A stretch of 64,000 bases of DNA from the NCBI RefSeq assembly GCF_040096055.1, contig NZ_JBBMFK010000017.1:8580-72579 (forward strand). Direction: 5' to 3'. The stretch's first letter is position 1. Every line of letters begins with the position of its first letter. The notes beneath the pieces are model-generated. The model made no database searches and was not told where the DNA came from. It saw only the letters and a program-made list of their open reading frames with translations. Shown here piece after piece: positions 1 to 8,943 of the stretch. Source of the DNA: Pseudoflavonifractor intestinihominis (GTDB taxonomy: Bacteria; Bacillota; Clostridia; Oscillospirales; Oscillospiraceae). Position numbers and translations under genes: made by a program.

Positions 1-41
1 GTCCTCCGCTTAATATTCCTATTATAATGCGTATGGAGCAG

Positions 42-70
42 CGCCGCAAGGGGCGGCGGGCGTTTTTTCT
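42..70 (+). terminator. Rho-independent terminator of an upstream gene
   Basis: CGCCGC at 42-47 pairs with GCGGCG at 53-58 and a T-rich run follows. The gene it ends lies left of the window. Confidence 0.6.
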
Positions 71-435
71 TCCGCCGGAGGCCTGTGCTCCGGCCAAACC
101 TCGCTCCCCAAAAACGACATTTTGCCCCCCCGTCTGTGCAACATTTCACCCCTGCTTCACTCCGCGCCTCTGCCCGGCGCTTCCGCCCCGCCGGGGCAAA
201 AACCGCCGCGCTGTCCACGCCTCCGCCCGCAGCCGGGCTCTCCGCCCCGAAGCCTGGGATTCCAACGCCTCCGGGCTTTTCGGTCCGACCCATTGTAGAG
301 CCAAATTCTCCCTCCTGCAAGGCTTTTTCACACATTTTCCAGCTTGTCCAACCATTTCTTCCCCACCCCCGTCCCTATTTGCCGAATGACAGAATCCGCC
401 GCCCCATACCGGTCAAAATTTTGTCTATTTTCCAG
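71..435. other. Non-coding spacer, strand-biased
   Basis: No frame here has a ribosome site or recognisable protein. The plus strand is strongly pyrimidine-rich. A small inverted repeat (CCGGAG at 76-81, CTCCGG further on to about 94) follows the terminator without a T run. I do not recognise a structured RNA family, but a purine-rich RNA on the minus strand cannot be excluded by eye. Confidence 0.4.
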
Positions 436-464
436 TGGAAATTCCTGAACCAAAGTGCTATGAT
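436..464 (+). promoter_or_regulatory. Possible promoter of the V-ATPase operon
   Basis: A good -10 (TATGAT, 459-464) lies 17 bp after a weak -35 (TGGAAA, 436-441). It is the only reasonable -10 in the 150 bp before the first ATPase gene. Confidence 0.4.
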
Positions 465-544
465 GAGGTGTAATTGATGCATAGCTAATTATTCGCGCGT
501 TTTCTTTTCCAATTGGGAAACGCACCCGGAGGTGACAGTACAGT

Positions 545-874
545 ATGGAAACGGAATACATTGATCTGGTAAACAGAATCATTGCCGCGGAGCATACCGC
601 ACAGGAGATCGCCCGTGAGGCGCAGGAAAAACAGCAGTCTCTGGACGCCGACCTGGAGCGGGACATCTCCCACATGCGGGAGGACTATTTCGCCCGTGCC
701 AAGCACCGGATCGAAACGGTGGAAAAGGCCGAGCGGAAGAGTGCTGAAGAGGACATCGCAAAGCTGGACCAGCGTCTCAAGGAGGCCATGGACAAGGTGG
801 AGCGGGCCTATCAGCAGAACAAAGACCAGTGGGTGGACACGCTCTTCCTCAGAATCGTGGGCGGCCAGTCCTGA
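545..874 (+). CDS. ntpF: V-type ATPase peripheral-stalk subunit (G/H type)
   Basis: This 109-residue protein is almost wholly charged alpha-helix rich in Ala, Glu, Lys and Arg, with heptad-like spacing, as expected for the small peripheral-stalk subunit that pairs with subunit E in A/V-type ATPases. It has no membrane segment. The start follows GGAGGTGA (528-535) at good spacing. It is the first gene of a nine-gene operon whose other members are clear ATPase subunits. Coiled coils of this size diverge quickly, so the call rests mainly on position, length and composition. Confidence 0.75.
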   Translation: METEYIDLVNRIIAAEHTAQEIAREAQEKQQSLDADLERDISHMREDYFARAKHRIETVEKAERKSAEEDIAKLDQRLKEAMDKVERAYQQNKDQWVDTLFLRIVGGQS

Positions 875-922
875 TGCGCCCGGCTCCCCTATCCTATGGG
901 CGCAGAAAGGAGTGGTCGTGAC

Positions 923-1978
923 ATGATCGACAGCTATATGCGATACGGTGCCCTTGCCGCCAAGGTAAAGGCGCTGTACGGCAAGCGCCTTCGTTTTTCT
1001 GACTTTGAGCACATGGCGGGTCTGCCCAACGAGCAGAGCATCCTGGATTACCTCCGCAGCCAGCCCGGCTGGTCTGCCGCGGTGTCCGCCGCTCTGTCCG
1101 CCATGACCCCCTCCGGCTACGTTGGCCGCATGGAGCTGGAGGACGCCCTTCGCCTTCAGGTCTGGCGGGAATATGAGGGACTCAATCACTTTGTCCCCCG
1201 TCCCGACAAGAACCTGGTGGCATTTCCCCTGCGGCAGGCGGAGCTGCTGGCCATCTTAGGCACGCTGCGCCGCCTCAAGTCCCACGGACGGGTCCGGGAA
1301 GGCGTGCTCGCCATGCCCAACCTGCCCTTCAAGGTGAACCGGAAGGCTCTCGCCTCCTGCAAGGACTATAACGGCCTGCTGGCCGCTGTGCAGGGCAGCA
1401 TCTATTACGAGCCTCTGCTCCACATCCGGCCCGATGACCCGAATGTGCTCCCCGATTACACCACCACGGAGGCCCTCCTCCGCTCCACCTACTTCTCCCA
1501 CATCTACCGCATCATCTACAAGTCCTATGCCGGCGAGACCAAGTCGCTGCTGCTGCGGGGAATGGGCGAGCGGGTGGACCTGCTCAACATCATCCACATT
1601 CTCCGGCTCAAGACCTACTTCCCCGGCGACGACCAGTACTACTCGGCGCTCTTCCCCATGAACTACAAGCTCAAGCCGGAGAAGATCAAGGCCATGTGCG
1701 ACGCTTCCGACGTCTCTCAGGTATTCGCAGTACTGCAGGATACCCCGTATGCCGGGCGCTTTACCGCTCAGGACGTAGCCAGTGTGGAGGACTGCTACCG
1801 CCGTTCCTTCTACACCTTTAATAAACGGCAGCTGGTCTCCGGACCGCCCTCCATCTACACTGCTGTTTCCTACCTGAACGTGAAGTCCACCGAGCTGAAG
1901 GCTCTGGTGAACGTCATCGAATCGGTCAAATATGGTGCCCATTACGATGAGGAGTTCGCCCGTCTTGTGGGTGAATGA
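923..1978 (+). CDS. ntpC: V-type ATP synthase subunit C
   Basis: This is the 351-residue central-rotor socket subunit (V-ATPase d / archaeal C type) that couples the central stalk to the c-ring. The sequence is a soluble alpha-helical protein with three repeat-like helical bundles, and it begins MIDSYMRYGALAAKVKALYG, typical of the family. I chose the ATG at 923 because AAAGGAG lies 12 bp before it; an in-frame ATG at 896 has no ribosome site. It sits between the stalk subunit and subunit I. Confidence 0.88.
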   Translation: MIDSYMRYGALAAKVKALYGKRLRFSDFEHMAGLPNEQSILDYLRSQPGWSAAVSAALSAMTPSGYVGRMELEDALRLQVWREYEGLNHFVPRPDKNLVAFPLRQAELLAILGTLRRLKSHGRVREGVLAMPNLPFKVNRKALASCKDYNGLLAAVQGSIYYEPLLHIRPDDPNVLPDYTTTEALLRSTYFSHIYRIIYKSYAGETKSLLLRGMGERVDLLNIIHILRLKTYFPGDDQYYSALFPMNYKLKPEKIKAMCDASDVSQVFAVLQDTPYAGRFTAQDVASVEDCYRRSFYTFNKRQLVSGPPSIYTAVSYLNVKSTELKALVNVIESVKYGAHYDEEFARLVGE

Positions 1979-2018
1979 CCCCACCCGTAAAGTTTGAAAG
2001 AAAAGGGAGATGGTCTGT

Positions 2019-3977
2019 TTGTCAGTCATCCCGATGAAGTTACTCACCATTGCGGGACCCCTGGATCAGTTCGACACAGTGGTGCGTGAGTGCGTCATCA
2101 ACCAGGAGTTCCACCCGGAAAACACCCTTCAGACCATGAAGGATGTCAAAGGGCTTCGTCCCTTTGAGCTGAACAACCCCTATACCACCCTCCTCCGCCG
2201 TGCCGAACAGGTGGCGGATGAGGCCGGTATCCCCCTGGAGTACGAGCCCTTCGAGTCTGCTCTGGGGGACGACCCCGCCAACTTCTCCGACTACTTCGAC
2301 ACCCTGGAGAAGCGGGTCAACGACCTGACCCAGAAGCGGGAGGACCTCCTTCAGGAGGCCAAGAACGACCGCAACCTGGTGCTCCAGCTGCAGAAGCTGA
2401 AGGGCGTCGCCGCCAACCTTGAGGATCTGTGGAACCTGGACTTCTCCCGGTTCCGGTTCGGTTACCTGCCCCGTGAGACCTACGACAGTTTCCAGAAGAC
2501 CCTCAACGAGGACGACAGCATCCTCTTCTTCCCCACCAGCATTGAGCCCAAGCTGGTCTACGGCGTGTATTTCACCACCAAGGCTGCCCACGAAAAGGTG
2601 GACGCCCTCTTCAACTCCCTCCACTTCGTCCGGCTCCACATCGATGCCCACGCCCACGGCTCCGCCGACCAGGCCATCATCGAGCTGACCGCCGAGGCGG
2701 AGGCCGCGGAGAAGGCCGCCGAGCAGGCCAAGCAGGACATCTTCGGCCTCAAGCCCGCCGAGCACGACCGGCTGCTGGCCGACTACTGCTACCTGCGCTA
2801 CATGAACGACGCCTACGACATGCGCCGCTTCGCCGCCCACTCCCGTGAGACCTTCTACCTCATGGGCTGGGTGCCCAGCGACAAGATCGAGGAGATCCAG
2901 GCCAAGCTGGGCAAGTTTGACCGGCTCTCCTGCGTGGTGGACAATGCGGGCGACCTGCCCGACATGACGCCCCCCACCAAGCTGAAGAACTCCTTCCTGG
3001 GCCGGGTCTTCCAGCCCTTCCTGGAGATGTACGGCCTGCCCGCCTACAACGAGATCGACCCCTCCGTCTTCATGGCCATCACCTACTGCCTGTTCTTCGG
3101 CATCATGTTCGGTGACCTGGGACAGGGCCTGTGCCTGGCCGTCATCGGCTTTGCGCTGGCCAAGTGGAAGAAGATGTGGCTGGGCAACATCATCACCTGC
3201 TGCGGCCTGTCCGGCGCCATATTCGGCTGCATCTACGGCAGCGTGTTCGGTATGGAGGACATCCTCCCCGGCTTCAAGATCATGGAGGAGAGCGTGCTCT
3301 CCGGCATGGGCGAAGTGAGCAACGTTCTGCTGCTGCTGGTCATGTCCATCATCCTGGGCGTGATCATGCTGGCCTTCGTCATGGTGGTCAACATCATCAA
3401 CGGCGTGCGCCAGCACAACTTCGAGAAGATCCTCTTCGGGCCCAACGGCGTGGCCGGCATGGTGTTCTACCTGGGCCTCATCGGCGCCGCCGTGTCCACC
3501 CTGCTCTTCGGCGTGAACCTGTTCGTCCCCGCCTACGTCCTGCCCGTCATCGTGCTGCCCCTGGTGCTCATCCTCTTCAAGGAGCCCCTCTCCCTCATGC
3601 TGGAGGGCAACCCCGAGTGGAAGGAGATCCAGATCGGCGGCCTGATCGTCACCGGCTTCTTCGAGCTGTTTGAAACCTGCCTGTCCTTCCTCACCAACAC
3701 CCTGTCCTTCATGCGTGTGGGCGCTTACGCCATCACCCACGTGGGCCTGATGCTGGTGGTCCAGATGCTGGCCAACATGGCCGGCGGCCTGGCCAGTCCG
3801 GGCGGCATCATCGTCATGATCCTGGGCAACCTGTTCGTCATGGGCTTTGAGGGCCTGCTGGTCGGTATTCAGGTGCTCCGTCTTGAGTTCTATGAGCTGT
3901 TCGGCCGCTTCTATGACGACGGCGGTGTGGCTTACGAGCCCAAGATCATCGATTACACGTCCCGCAGCGCGGCCTGA
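2019..3977 (+). CDS. ntpI: V-type ATP synthase subunit I (a-subunit homologue)
   Basis: This is the membrane stator that forms the ion half-channels against the c-ring. The N-terminal half (about residues 1-320) is soluble with a coiled coil near 90-130. The C-terminal half has about seven hydrophobic segments, including the stretch with SFMRVGAYAITHVGL, which carries the conserved channel arginine. The length (652 residues) is normal. The preferred start is TTG at 2019, 10 bp after AAAGGGAG. The in-frame ATG at 2010 overlaps that ribosome site. Most homologues begin a few residues before an MKxLTxxG motif, as here. Confidence 0.92.
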   Translation: MSVIPMKLLTIAGPLDQFDTVVRECVINQEFHPENTLQTMKDVKGLRPFELNNPYTTLLRRAEQVADEAGIPLEYEPFESALGDDPANFSDYFDTLEKRVNDLTQKREDLLQEAKNDRNLVLQLQKLKGVAANLEDLWNLDFSRFRFGYLPRETYDSFQKTLNEDDSILFFPTSIEPKLVYGVYFTTKAAHEKVDALFNSLHFVRLHIDAHAHGSADQAIIELTAEAEAAEKAAEQAKQDIFGLKPAEHDRLLADYCYLRYMNDAYDMRRFAAHSRETFYLMGWVPSDKIEEIQAKLGKFDRLSCVVDNAGDLPDMTPPTKLKNSFLGRVFQPFLEMYGLPAYNEIDPSVFMAITYCLFFGIMFGDLGQGLCLAVIGFALAKWKKMWLGNIITCCGLSGAIFGCIYGSVFGMEDILPGFKIMEESVLSGMGEVSNVLLLLVMSIILGVIMLAFVMVVNIINGVRQHNFEKILFGPNGVAGMVFYLGLIGAAVSTLLFGVNLFVPAYVLPVIVLPLVLILFKEPLSLMLEGNPEWKEIQIGGLIVTGFFELFETCLSFLTNTLSFMRVGAYAITHVGLMLVVQMLANMAGGLASPGGIIVMILGNLFVMGFEGLLVGIQVLRLEFYELFGRFYDDGGVAYEPKIIDYTSRSAA

Positions 3978-4063
3978 TGGCCGTCCAGATGGGACAATCA
4001 GCATCTTTTATTCTGCCCAATGGGCTGAATATAGGTTCCAAGTGATTTTAGGAGGTCTATAAA

Positions 4064-4495
4064 ATGAAATACCTGGTTCTTCTTCTGGCTACCTTTGCCG
4101 TTTTCTGCCCCCTGTTCCTCATTGGCATCCGCAAGTACACCGGCAAGCGGGCCAAGAACGCTCTGATGGCCAATGTCTGCTCCTTCTTCGGCTGCCTGGT
4201 GCTGTGCACCGTGGTGGGCATCGGCGGTGCCGCCGGCGCTGCCGACGTGTCCGTTGAGGCCGCTACCGCTTCCGCCAACGGCATCATGATGGGTCTGAAG
4301 TACATCGGCGCCGCTCTGGCCGTGGGCCTGTCCGGCATCGGCGGCGGTATCGCCGTCGCTTCCTCCGCTTCCGCCGCTCTGGGCGCCATCTCCGAGAACG
4401 ACAAGGCCTTTGGTAAGGCCCTGATCTTCGTCGGTCTGGCCGAAGGCGTCGCCCTGTACGGCCTGATTGTGGCCCTGCTCCTCCTGTTCACCTAA
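4064..4495 (+). CDS. ntpK: V-type ATP synthase subunit K (c-ring proteolipid)
   Basis: This 143-residue hydrophobic protein has four apparent membrane segments (about 1-22, 38-60, 73-105 and 117-142). The last two form the glycine-rich c hairpin, with the ion-binding carboxylate at Glu127 in GLAEGVALYG. The Gln/Thr/Ser ligands that mark sodium-binding c subunits are not evident around Glu127 or in the partner helix, which suggests proton coupling (inference). The start follows AGGAGG. Base composition is strongly codon-biased, as expected for a highly made subunit. A 198-bp structured gap follows. Confidence 0.93.
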   Translation: MKYLVLLLATFAVFCPLFLIGIRKYTGKRAKNALMANVCSFFGCLVLCTVVGIGGAAGAADVSVEAATASANGIMMGLKYIGAALAVGLSGIGGGIAVASSASAALGAISENDKAFGKALIFVGLAEGVALYGLIVALLLLFT

Positions 4496-4517
4496 TACGA
4501 CAGGCGACTGTTCCCCC

Positions 4518-4655
4518 TGGCCGGCCCGCCCCACAGGGCGGCGCCGGCCAAAACCTCCCCTGCGCGGGAGCCGGCACAGTCTCTCTGGCCCGGCTTCCGC
4601 CGCTGTCCGCCCCAGGGCGGGCAGCGGCGGGGTCCTCCATCCGCCGGAGGTTTTA
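4518..4655 (+). promoter_or_regulatory. Three strong hairpins between ntpK and the subunit F gene
   Basis: Directly after ntpK the sequence forms TGGCCGGC/GCCGGCCA (4518-4525/4543-4550), then CCGCCGCTG/CAGCGGCGG (4597-4605/4622-4630), then CCTCC/GGAGG (4634-4638/4646-4650) followed by TTTTATTT. The first two could protect the 3' end of ntpK mRNA. The third resembles a weak attenuator. The operon must make many more K subunits than F, so a processing or attenuation role is plausible but untested. Confidence 0.5.
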
Positions 4656-4693
4656 TTTCCTGACTGCGCGCCGAAAGGCGCATGGAGGTCTGT

Positions 4694-5002
4694 ATGAAGT
4701 ATTTTGTTATCACTGACAGCACCGATACCCAGGTGGGCCTGCGTCTGGCGGGTATCGAGGGCGTGGTGGTCCGGGAGATCCCCGAGGCCCGGAAGGCCAT
4801 TCAGGACGCCGCGGCCGACCCCGACATCGCCGTCCTCCTGGTGACGGAGAACCTGGCGGCCAAGTGCTCTGACCTGCTGGAGCCCCTGAAAATGAGCTGC
4901 CATATCCCTCTGGTGGTAGAAATTCCGGACCGTCACAGCACCGGCCGTGCCTCCGACTCCATCACCCGTTATATCCGCGAGGCCATTGGGGTCAAACTTT
5001 GA
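4694..5002 (+). CDS. ntpG: V-type ATP synthase subunit F
   Basis: This 102-residue protein is the central-stalk subunit F, a small Rossmann-like fold that binds subunit D in the rotor. It begins MKYFVITDSTDTQVGLRLAG and shows the alternating strand/helix pattern and the VLLVTENLA stretch of the family. The ATG at 4694 is chosen because GGAGG (4684-4688) precedes it at normal spacing; an in-frame ATG 12 bp upstream overlaps that site. A short hairpin (GCGCCGAAAGGCGC) lies just before the ribosome site. Confidence 0.88.
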   Translation: MKYFVITDSTDTQVGLRLAGIEGVVVREIPEARKAIQDAAADPDIAVLLVTENLAAKCSDLLEPLKMSCHIPLVVEIPDRHSTGRASDSITRYIREAIGVKL

Positions 5003-5040
5003 CCTGTGTCCTCCTCTTTTAACCAAAGGAGGTTTCTTCC

Positions 5041-5661
5041 ATGTCTGAACTGAACAAAAAGCTGGACCACTTTACGTCCACGCTTCTGGCTGAGGCCACC
5101 GCTGAGACCGACCGGGTCCTCAGCGAGATCAAGGCCCAGCACGATAATTCCTACTCCGAGGCCGAGGACAAGATCCTGGCCGAGGCTTACCACTACATCC
5201 GCACCGAGGTGTCCCGCATCCGCAGCGAGGAGGGCCGCAAGGTCTCCCGCCACATGCTGGACAACAAGAAGACCCTCTACCTCCGCCGTGAGGCCATCGC
5301 CAGCGAGGTCTTCGAGGCGGTGCGGGACCGCATCGTCGCGTACAGCGCCACCCCCGACTACCGCAAGCGGCTGACCGAGGTGGCCCGTCAGGCCGTGGAT
5401 ACCCTGAAGGGCGCCGATGACATCGTCATCCACCTGCGCGCCGAGGATATGGACCAGTCCGCCGCCATCACCGCCGCTCTGGGCGGCGTGAAGGTGACCT
5501 TCGAGGCCGATCCCACCATCCTGCTGGGCGGCCTGACGGCCGTGTCCGCCTCCCTGGGCCGCCGCGTGGATGCCACCTTCGGCACCGCCATGGCCGAGCT
5601 GAACGGACACTTCGCCGAGATCTTCGGCCTGTCCCTGTCCGACGATCTGACCGAGGAGTAA
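5041..5661 (+). CDS. ntpE: V-type ATP synthase subunit E
   Basis: This 206-residue peripheral-stalk subunit has a long charged N-terminal helix (about 1-95) for the coiled coil with the G/H-type subunit, then a globular C-terminal domain. Its last part contains GGLTAVSASLGRRVDATF, close to the usual GG-hydrophobic-D-TF ending of subunit E. A strong AAAGGAGG lies before the ATG. It lies between subunit F and catalytic subunit A. Confidence 0.9.
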   Translation: MSELNKKLDHFTSTLLAEATAETDRVLSEIKAQHDNSYSEAEDKILAEAYHYIRTEVSRIRSEEGRKVSRHMLDNKKTLYLRREAIASEVFEAVRDRIVAYSATPDYRKRLTEVARQAVDTLKGADDIVIHLRAEDMDQSAAITAALGGVKVTFEADPTILLGGLTAVSASLGRRVDATFGTAMAELNGHFAEIFGLSLSDDLTEE

Positions 5662-5709
5662 GACCGCGTCCCCGGTCCCTGATTACCTGTTTGTTGTGAG
5701 GATGATACT

Positions 5710-7473
5710 ATGAGCCAATATGTTATCAAGGGCGTCAACGGCCCTGTTGTCACCGTCGTCGGCGGCCAGGGGCTTGCCATGATGGACATGGTGCACGTGG
5801 GTAATGAGGGTCTGATTGGCGAGGTCGTAGGCGTGAGCGGCGGCGTGACCACCGTGCAGGTCTACGAGGACACCGCCGGTCTGGCCCCCGGTCAGCCCGT
5901 CACCACCACCGGCGCGCCCATGTCCGTCAAGCTGGGCCCCGGCCTGCTGAGCAATATCTTCGACGGCATTGCCCGCCCCCTGAACGTGATCCAGGACAAG
6001 GCCGGCCCCTTCATCACCCGCGGCATCAACATCTCCGCCCTGGACGAGGAGAAGCTGTGGGACACCACCATCACCGTCAAGGTGGGCGACGCCATCCGTC
6101 CCGGCACTCAGTACGCCTACTGCCAGGAGACCTCCCTCATCCAGCACCGCTGCCTGGCCCCCGCCGGCGTGGAGGGCAAGGTGACCCGGGTCCTGCCCAA
6201 CGGCAGCTACAACGTCAACGAGGTCCTGGTGGAGGTCACCAACCTGTACGGCAAGGTGTTCAAGCTCTGCCTGTCCCAGGACTGCCGCATCCGTACCCCC
6301 CGGCCCATGGCCGAGCGTCTGCCCATCTCCCGCCCGCTGATCACCGGTCAGCGGATCATCGACACCCTCTTCCCCATCGGCAAGGGCGGCGCCGCCGCCA
6401 TCCCCGGCCCCTTCGGCGCCGGCAAGACCATGACCCAGCACCAGCTGGCCAAGTGGTCTGACGCCGACATCATCGTCTACCTGGGCTGCGGCGAGCGCGG
6501 CAACGAGATGACACAGGCCCTGGAGGAGTTCTCCGAGCTGCTGGACCCCAAGAGCCACCAGCCCCTGATGAACCGCACCATCCTGATCGCCAACACGTCC
6601 AACATGCCTGTGGCCGCCCGTGAGGCCTCCGTCTACACCGGCATGACCATCGCCGAGTACTACCGCGATATGGGCTACCACGTGGCCCTGATGGCCGACT
6701 CCACCTCCCGTTGGGCCGAGGCTCTGCGTGAGATCTCCGGCCGTCTGGAAGAGATGCCCGCCGAGGAGGGCTTCCCCGCCTACCTGGCCTCCCGTCTGGC
6801 CGAGTTCTACGAGCGCGCCGGCTACGTGAAGACCCTGGAGGGCAAAGAGGGCAGCGTCACCGTCATCGGCGCCGTCTCCCCTCAGGGCGGCGACTTCTCC
6901 GAGCCCGTCACCCAGAACACCAAGCGTTATGTCCGTACCTTCTGGGGCCTGGACCGCGCTCTGGCCTACGCCCGTCACTTCCCCTCCATCAACTGGCTGA
7001 CCTCCTACTCGGAGTACACCACCGATCTGAAGCCCTGGTATGACGCCAACGTGGGCACCGACTTTGTCCCCTGCCGCAACAAGATCGCCAACCTCCTCCA
7101 GGAGGAGGCCTCCCTGATGGAGATCGTCAAGCTGATCGGCGCGGACGTGCTGCCCGAGGACCAGAAGCTGGTCATTGAGACCGCCAAGCTCATCCGCGTG
7201 GGCTTCCTGCAGCAGAACTCCTATAACCCCATCGATACTTACGTCCCCCTGGATAAGCAGCTGAAGATGATGCAGGTCATCCTGCGCCTGTACGACGGCG
7301 CCAAGGCCCTCATCGCCCGCTCCATCCCCCTCTCTCAGCTCAAGGCCACCGGCATTTTCGAAACCCTGGCCAAGATCAAGTATGAAGTCACCAACGACCA
7401 GATGGAGAAGTTCGCCGACTATGAGAAACAGGTGGACGAGGCCCTGGACAAGGTGGACAAAGCCAACCGCTGA
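5710..7473 (+). CDS. ntpA: V-type ATP synthase catalytic subunit A
   Basis: This 587-residue catalytic subunit hydrolyses or makes ATP in the A3B3 head. The P-loop GPFGAGKT is at 233-240 (Lys239). The inserted non-homologous region before it, present only in A/V-type A subunits, is at about 110-190. The GERGNEMTQ, DSTSRWAEALRE and SPQGGDFSEPV motifs are intact. Length and motifs are normal, so the enzyme should be active. The ribosome site is weak (TGAGGATGA), unlike its neighbours. Confidence 0.97.
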   Translation: MSQYVIKGVNGPVVTVVGGQGLAMMDMVHVGNEGLIGEVVGVSGGVTTVQVYEDTAGLAPGQPVTTTGAPMSVKLGPGLLSNIFDGIARPLNVIQDKAGPFITRGINISALDEEKLWDTTITVKVGDAIRPGTQYAYCQETSLIQHRCLAPAGVEGKVTRVLPNGSYNVNEVLVEVTNLYGKVFKLCLSQDCRIRTPRPMAERLPISRPLITGQRIIDTLFPIGKGGAAAIPGPFGAGKTMTQHQLAKWSDADIIVYLGCGERGNEMTQALEEFSELLDPKSHQPLMNRTILIANTSNMPVAAREASVYTGMTIAEYYRDMGYHVALMADSTSRWAEALREISGRLEEMPAEEGFPAYLASRLAEFYERAGYVKTLEGKEGSVTVIGAVSPQGGDFSEPVTQNTKRYVRTFWGLDRALAYARHFPSINWLTSYSEYTTDLKPWYDANVGTDFVPCRNKIANLLQEEASLMEIVKLIGADVLPEDQKLVIETAKLIRVGFLQQNSYNPIDTYVPLDKQLKMMQVILRLYDGAKALIARSIPLSQLKATGIFETLAKIKYEVTNDQMEKFADYEKQVDEALDKVDKANR

Positions 7474-7496
7474 GACGAGATTTTTGAGGTGATTTT

Positions 7497-8924
7497 ATGC
7501 GCATGGAATACATCGGCCTGTCCGAGCTGTCCGGTTCTCTGATCGCCCTTCAGGGCGTGGAGGACGTGGCCTACGACGAGATGGCCGAAATCACCCTGGA
7601 GAACGGCGAGCGCCGCTACGGCCGTGTCATCACGGTTGACGGCGACAAGGCCATCCTCCAGGTCTTCGAGGGCACCAAGGGTATCTCCCTGGAAAACGCC
7701 CGCACCCACTTCACCGGCAAGCCCATGGATATCGCCCTCTCCCACGAGATGCTGGGCCGTATCTTTGACGGCGCCGGCCGGCCCATTGACGGCCTGGGTG
7801 AGATCTACCCCGAGCAGCGCCGGAACATCAACGGCTCTGCCATCAACCCGGTGTCCCGGCAGTACCCCCGCTCCTGCATCTACACCGGTATCTCCGCCAT
7901 TGACGGCTGCTCCACGCTGATCCGCGGCCAGAAGCTGCCTATCTTCTCCGGCGCCGGCATGAAGCACAACGAGCTGGCGGCTCAGATCGTCCGCCAGGCC
8001 CGCGTCGGCGACCAGGACGGCGACTTCGCCATCGTGTTCGCCGCCATGGGCGTCAAGAACGATACCGCCGAGTTCTTCCGCCGCAACTTTGAGGAGGCCG
8101 GCGCCCTCCAGCGGGTGGTCATGTTCATGAACCTGGCCTCCGACCCCATCATCGAGCGTATCCTGACCCCCCGCTGCGCCCTCACCGCCGCTGAGTATCT
8201 GGCCTTTGATCTGGGCTACCACGTGCTGGTCATCATGACTGATATGACCTCCTACTGCGAGGCCGTCCGTGAGTTCTCCTCCTCCAAGGGCGAGATTCCC
8301 TCCCGTAAGGGCTTCCCCTCCTACCTGTACTCCGACCTGGCCTCCCTCTACGAGCGCGCCGGCATGATCAAGGGCCGCCCCGGTTCCGTGACCCAGGTGC
8401 CCGTCCTGACCATGCCCAACGACGATATCACCCACCCCATCCCCGACCTGACCGGCTACATCACCGAGGGCCAGATCGTGCTGGACCGTGATATGGACCA
8501 GAAGGGCGTCTATCCCCCCATCTCCATCCTGCCCTCCCTGTCCCGTCTGATGAAGGACGGCATCGGCAAGGGCTTCACCCGTGACGACCACCCCGACGTG
8601 TCCAACCAGCTCTTCGCGTCCTACTCCAAGGTGCAGGACGCCCGGAGCCTGGCCAGCGTTATCGGTGAGGATGAGCTGTCCGAAATCGACAAGAAGTACC
8701 TGGAGTTCGGCAAGGCCTTCGAGGCCCTGTTCATCAACCAGGACATGGGCGACAACCGGACCATCGACCAGACCCTGGACCTGGGCTGGAAGCTGCTGAG
8801 CATCCTGCCCAAGAGCGAGCTGGATCGTATGAGCAGCGCCACCATCGAGGCCCACTATGTGGAGGGCGCCTACAAGACCATCCTGCACCCCGAATCCGCC
8901 GGCGGAGACGGGAAGCTCAACTAA
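7497..8924 (+). CDS. ntpB: V-type ATP synthase subunit B
   Basis: This is the 475-residue non-catalytic nucleotide-binding subunit that alternates with A in the head. It lacks a full P-loop (FSGAGMKHNELA replaces it), as expected for B. It keeps the MTDMTSYCEAVRE and PGRPGSVTQ-like regions. The ATG at 7497 follows GAGGTGAT closely; ATG 7503 is a possible alternative that would remove two residues. It is 23 bp after subunit A. Confidence 0.96.
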   Translation: MRMEYIGLSELSGSLIALQGVEDVAYDEMAEITLENGERRYGRVITVDGDKAILQVFEGTKGISLENARTHFTGKPMDIALSHEMLGRIFDGAGRPIDGLGEIYPEQRRNINGSAINPVSRQYPRSCIYTGISAIDGCSTLIRGQKLPIFSGAGMKHNELAAQIVRQARVGDQDGDFAIVFAAMGVKNDTAEFFRRNFEEAGALQRVVMFMNLASDPIIERILTPRCALTAAEYLAFDLGYHVLVIMTDMTSYCEAVREFSSSKGEIPSRKGFPSYLYSDLASLYERAGMIKGRPGSVTQVPVLTMPNDDITHPIPDLTGYITEGQIVLDRDMDQKGVYPPISILPSLSRLMKDGIGKGFTRDDHPDVSNQLFASYSKVQDARSLASVIGEDELSEIDKKYLEFGKAFEALFINQDMGDNRTIDQTLDLGWKLLSILPKSELDRMSSATIEAHYVEGAYKTILHPESAGGDGKLN

Positions 8925-8943
8925 CCTGAGAGGAGGCCCGTAA

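Noticed and set aside
27..477. Two overlapping open frames before the V-ATPase operon
   Set aside because: Composition is Pro/Ser/Arg-rich, neither has a ribosome site, and the first frame runs over a terminator.
2040..4004. Very long open frame on the minus strand opposite the subunit I gene, and similar ones opposite the subunit A, subunit B, metH, gatA and hydratase genes
   Set aside because: They mirror the third-position GC bias of the real genes, have repetitive Val/Gly/His/Leu-rich products, no ribosome sites and no family features.
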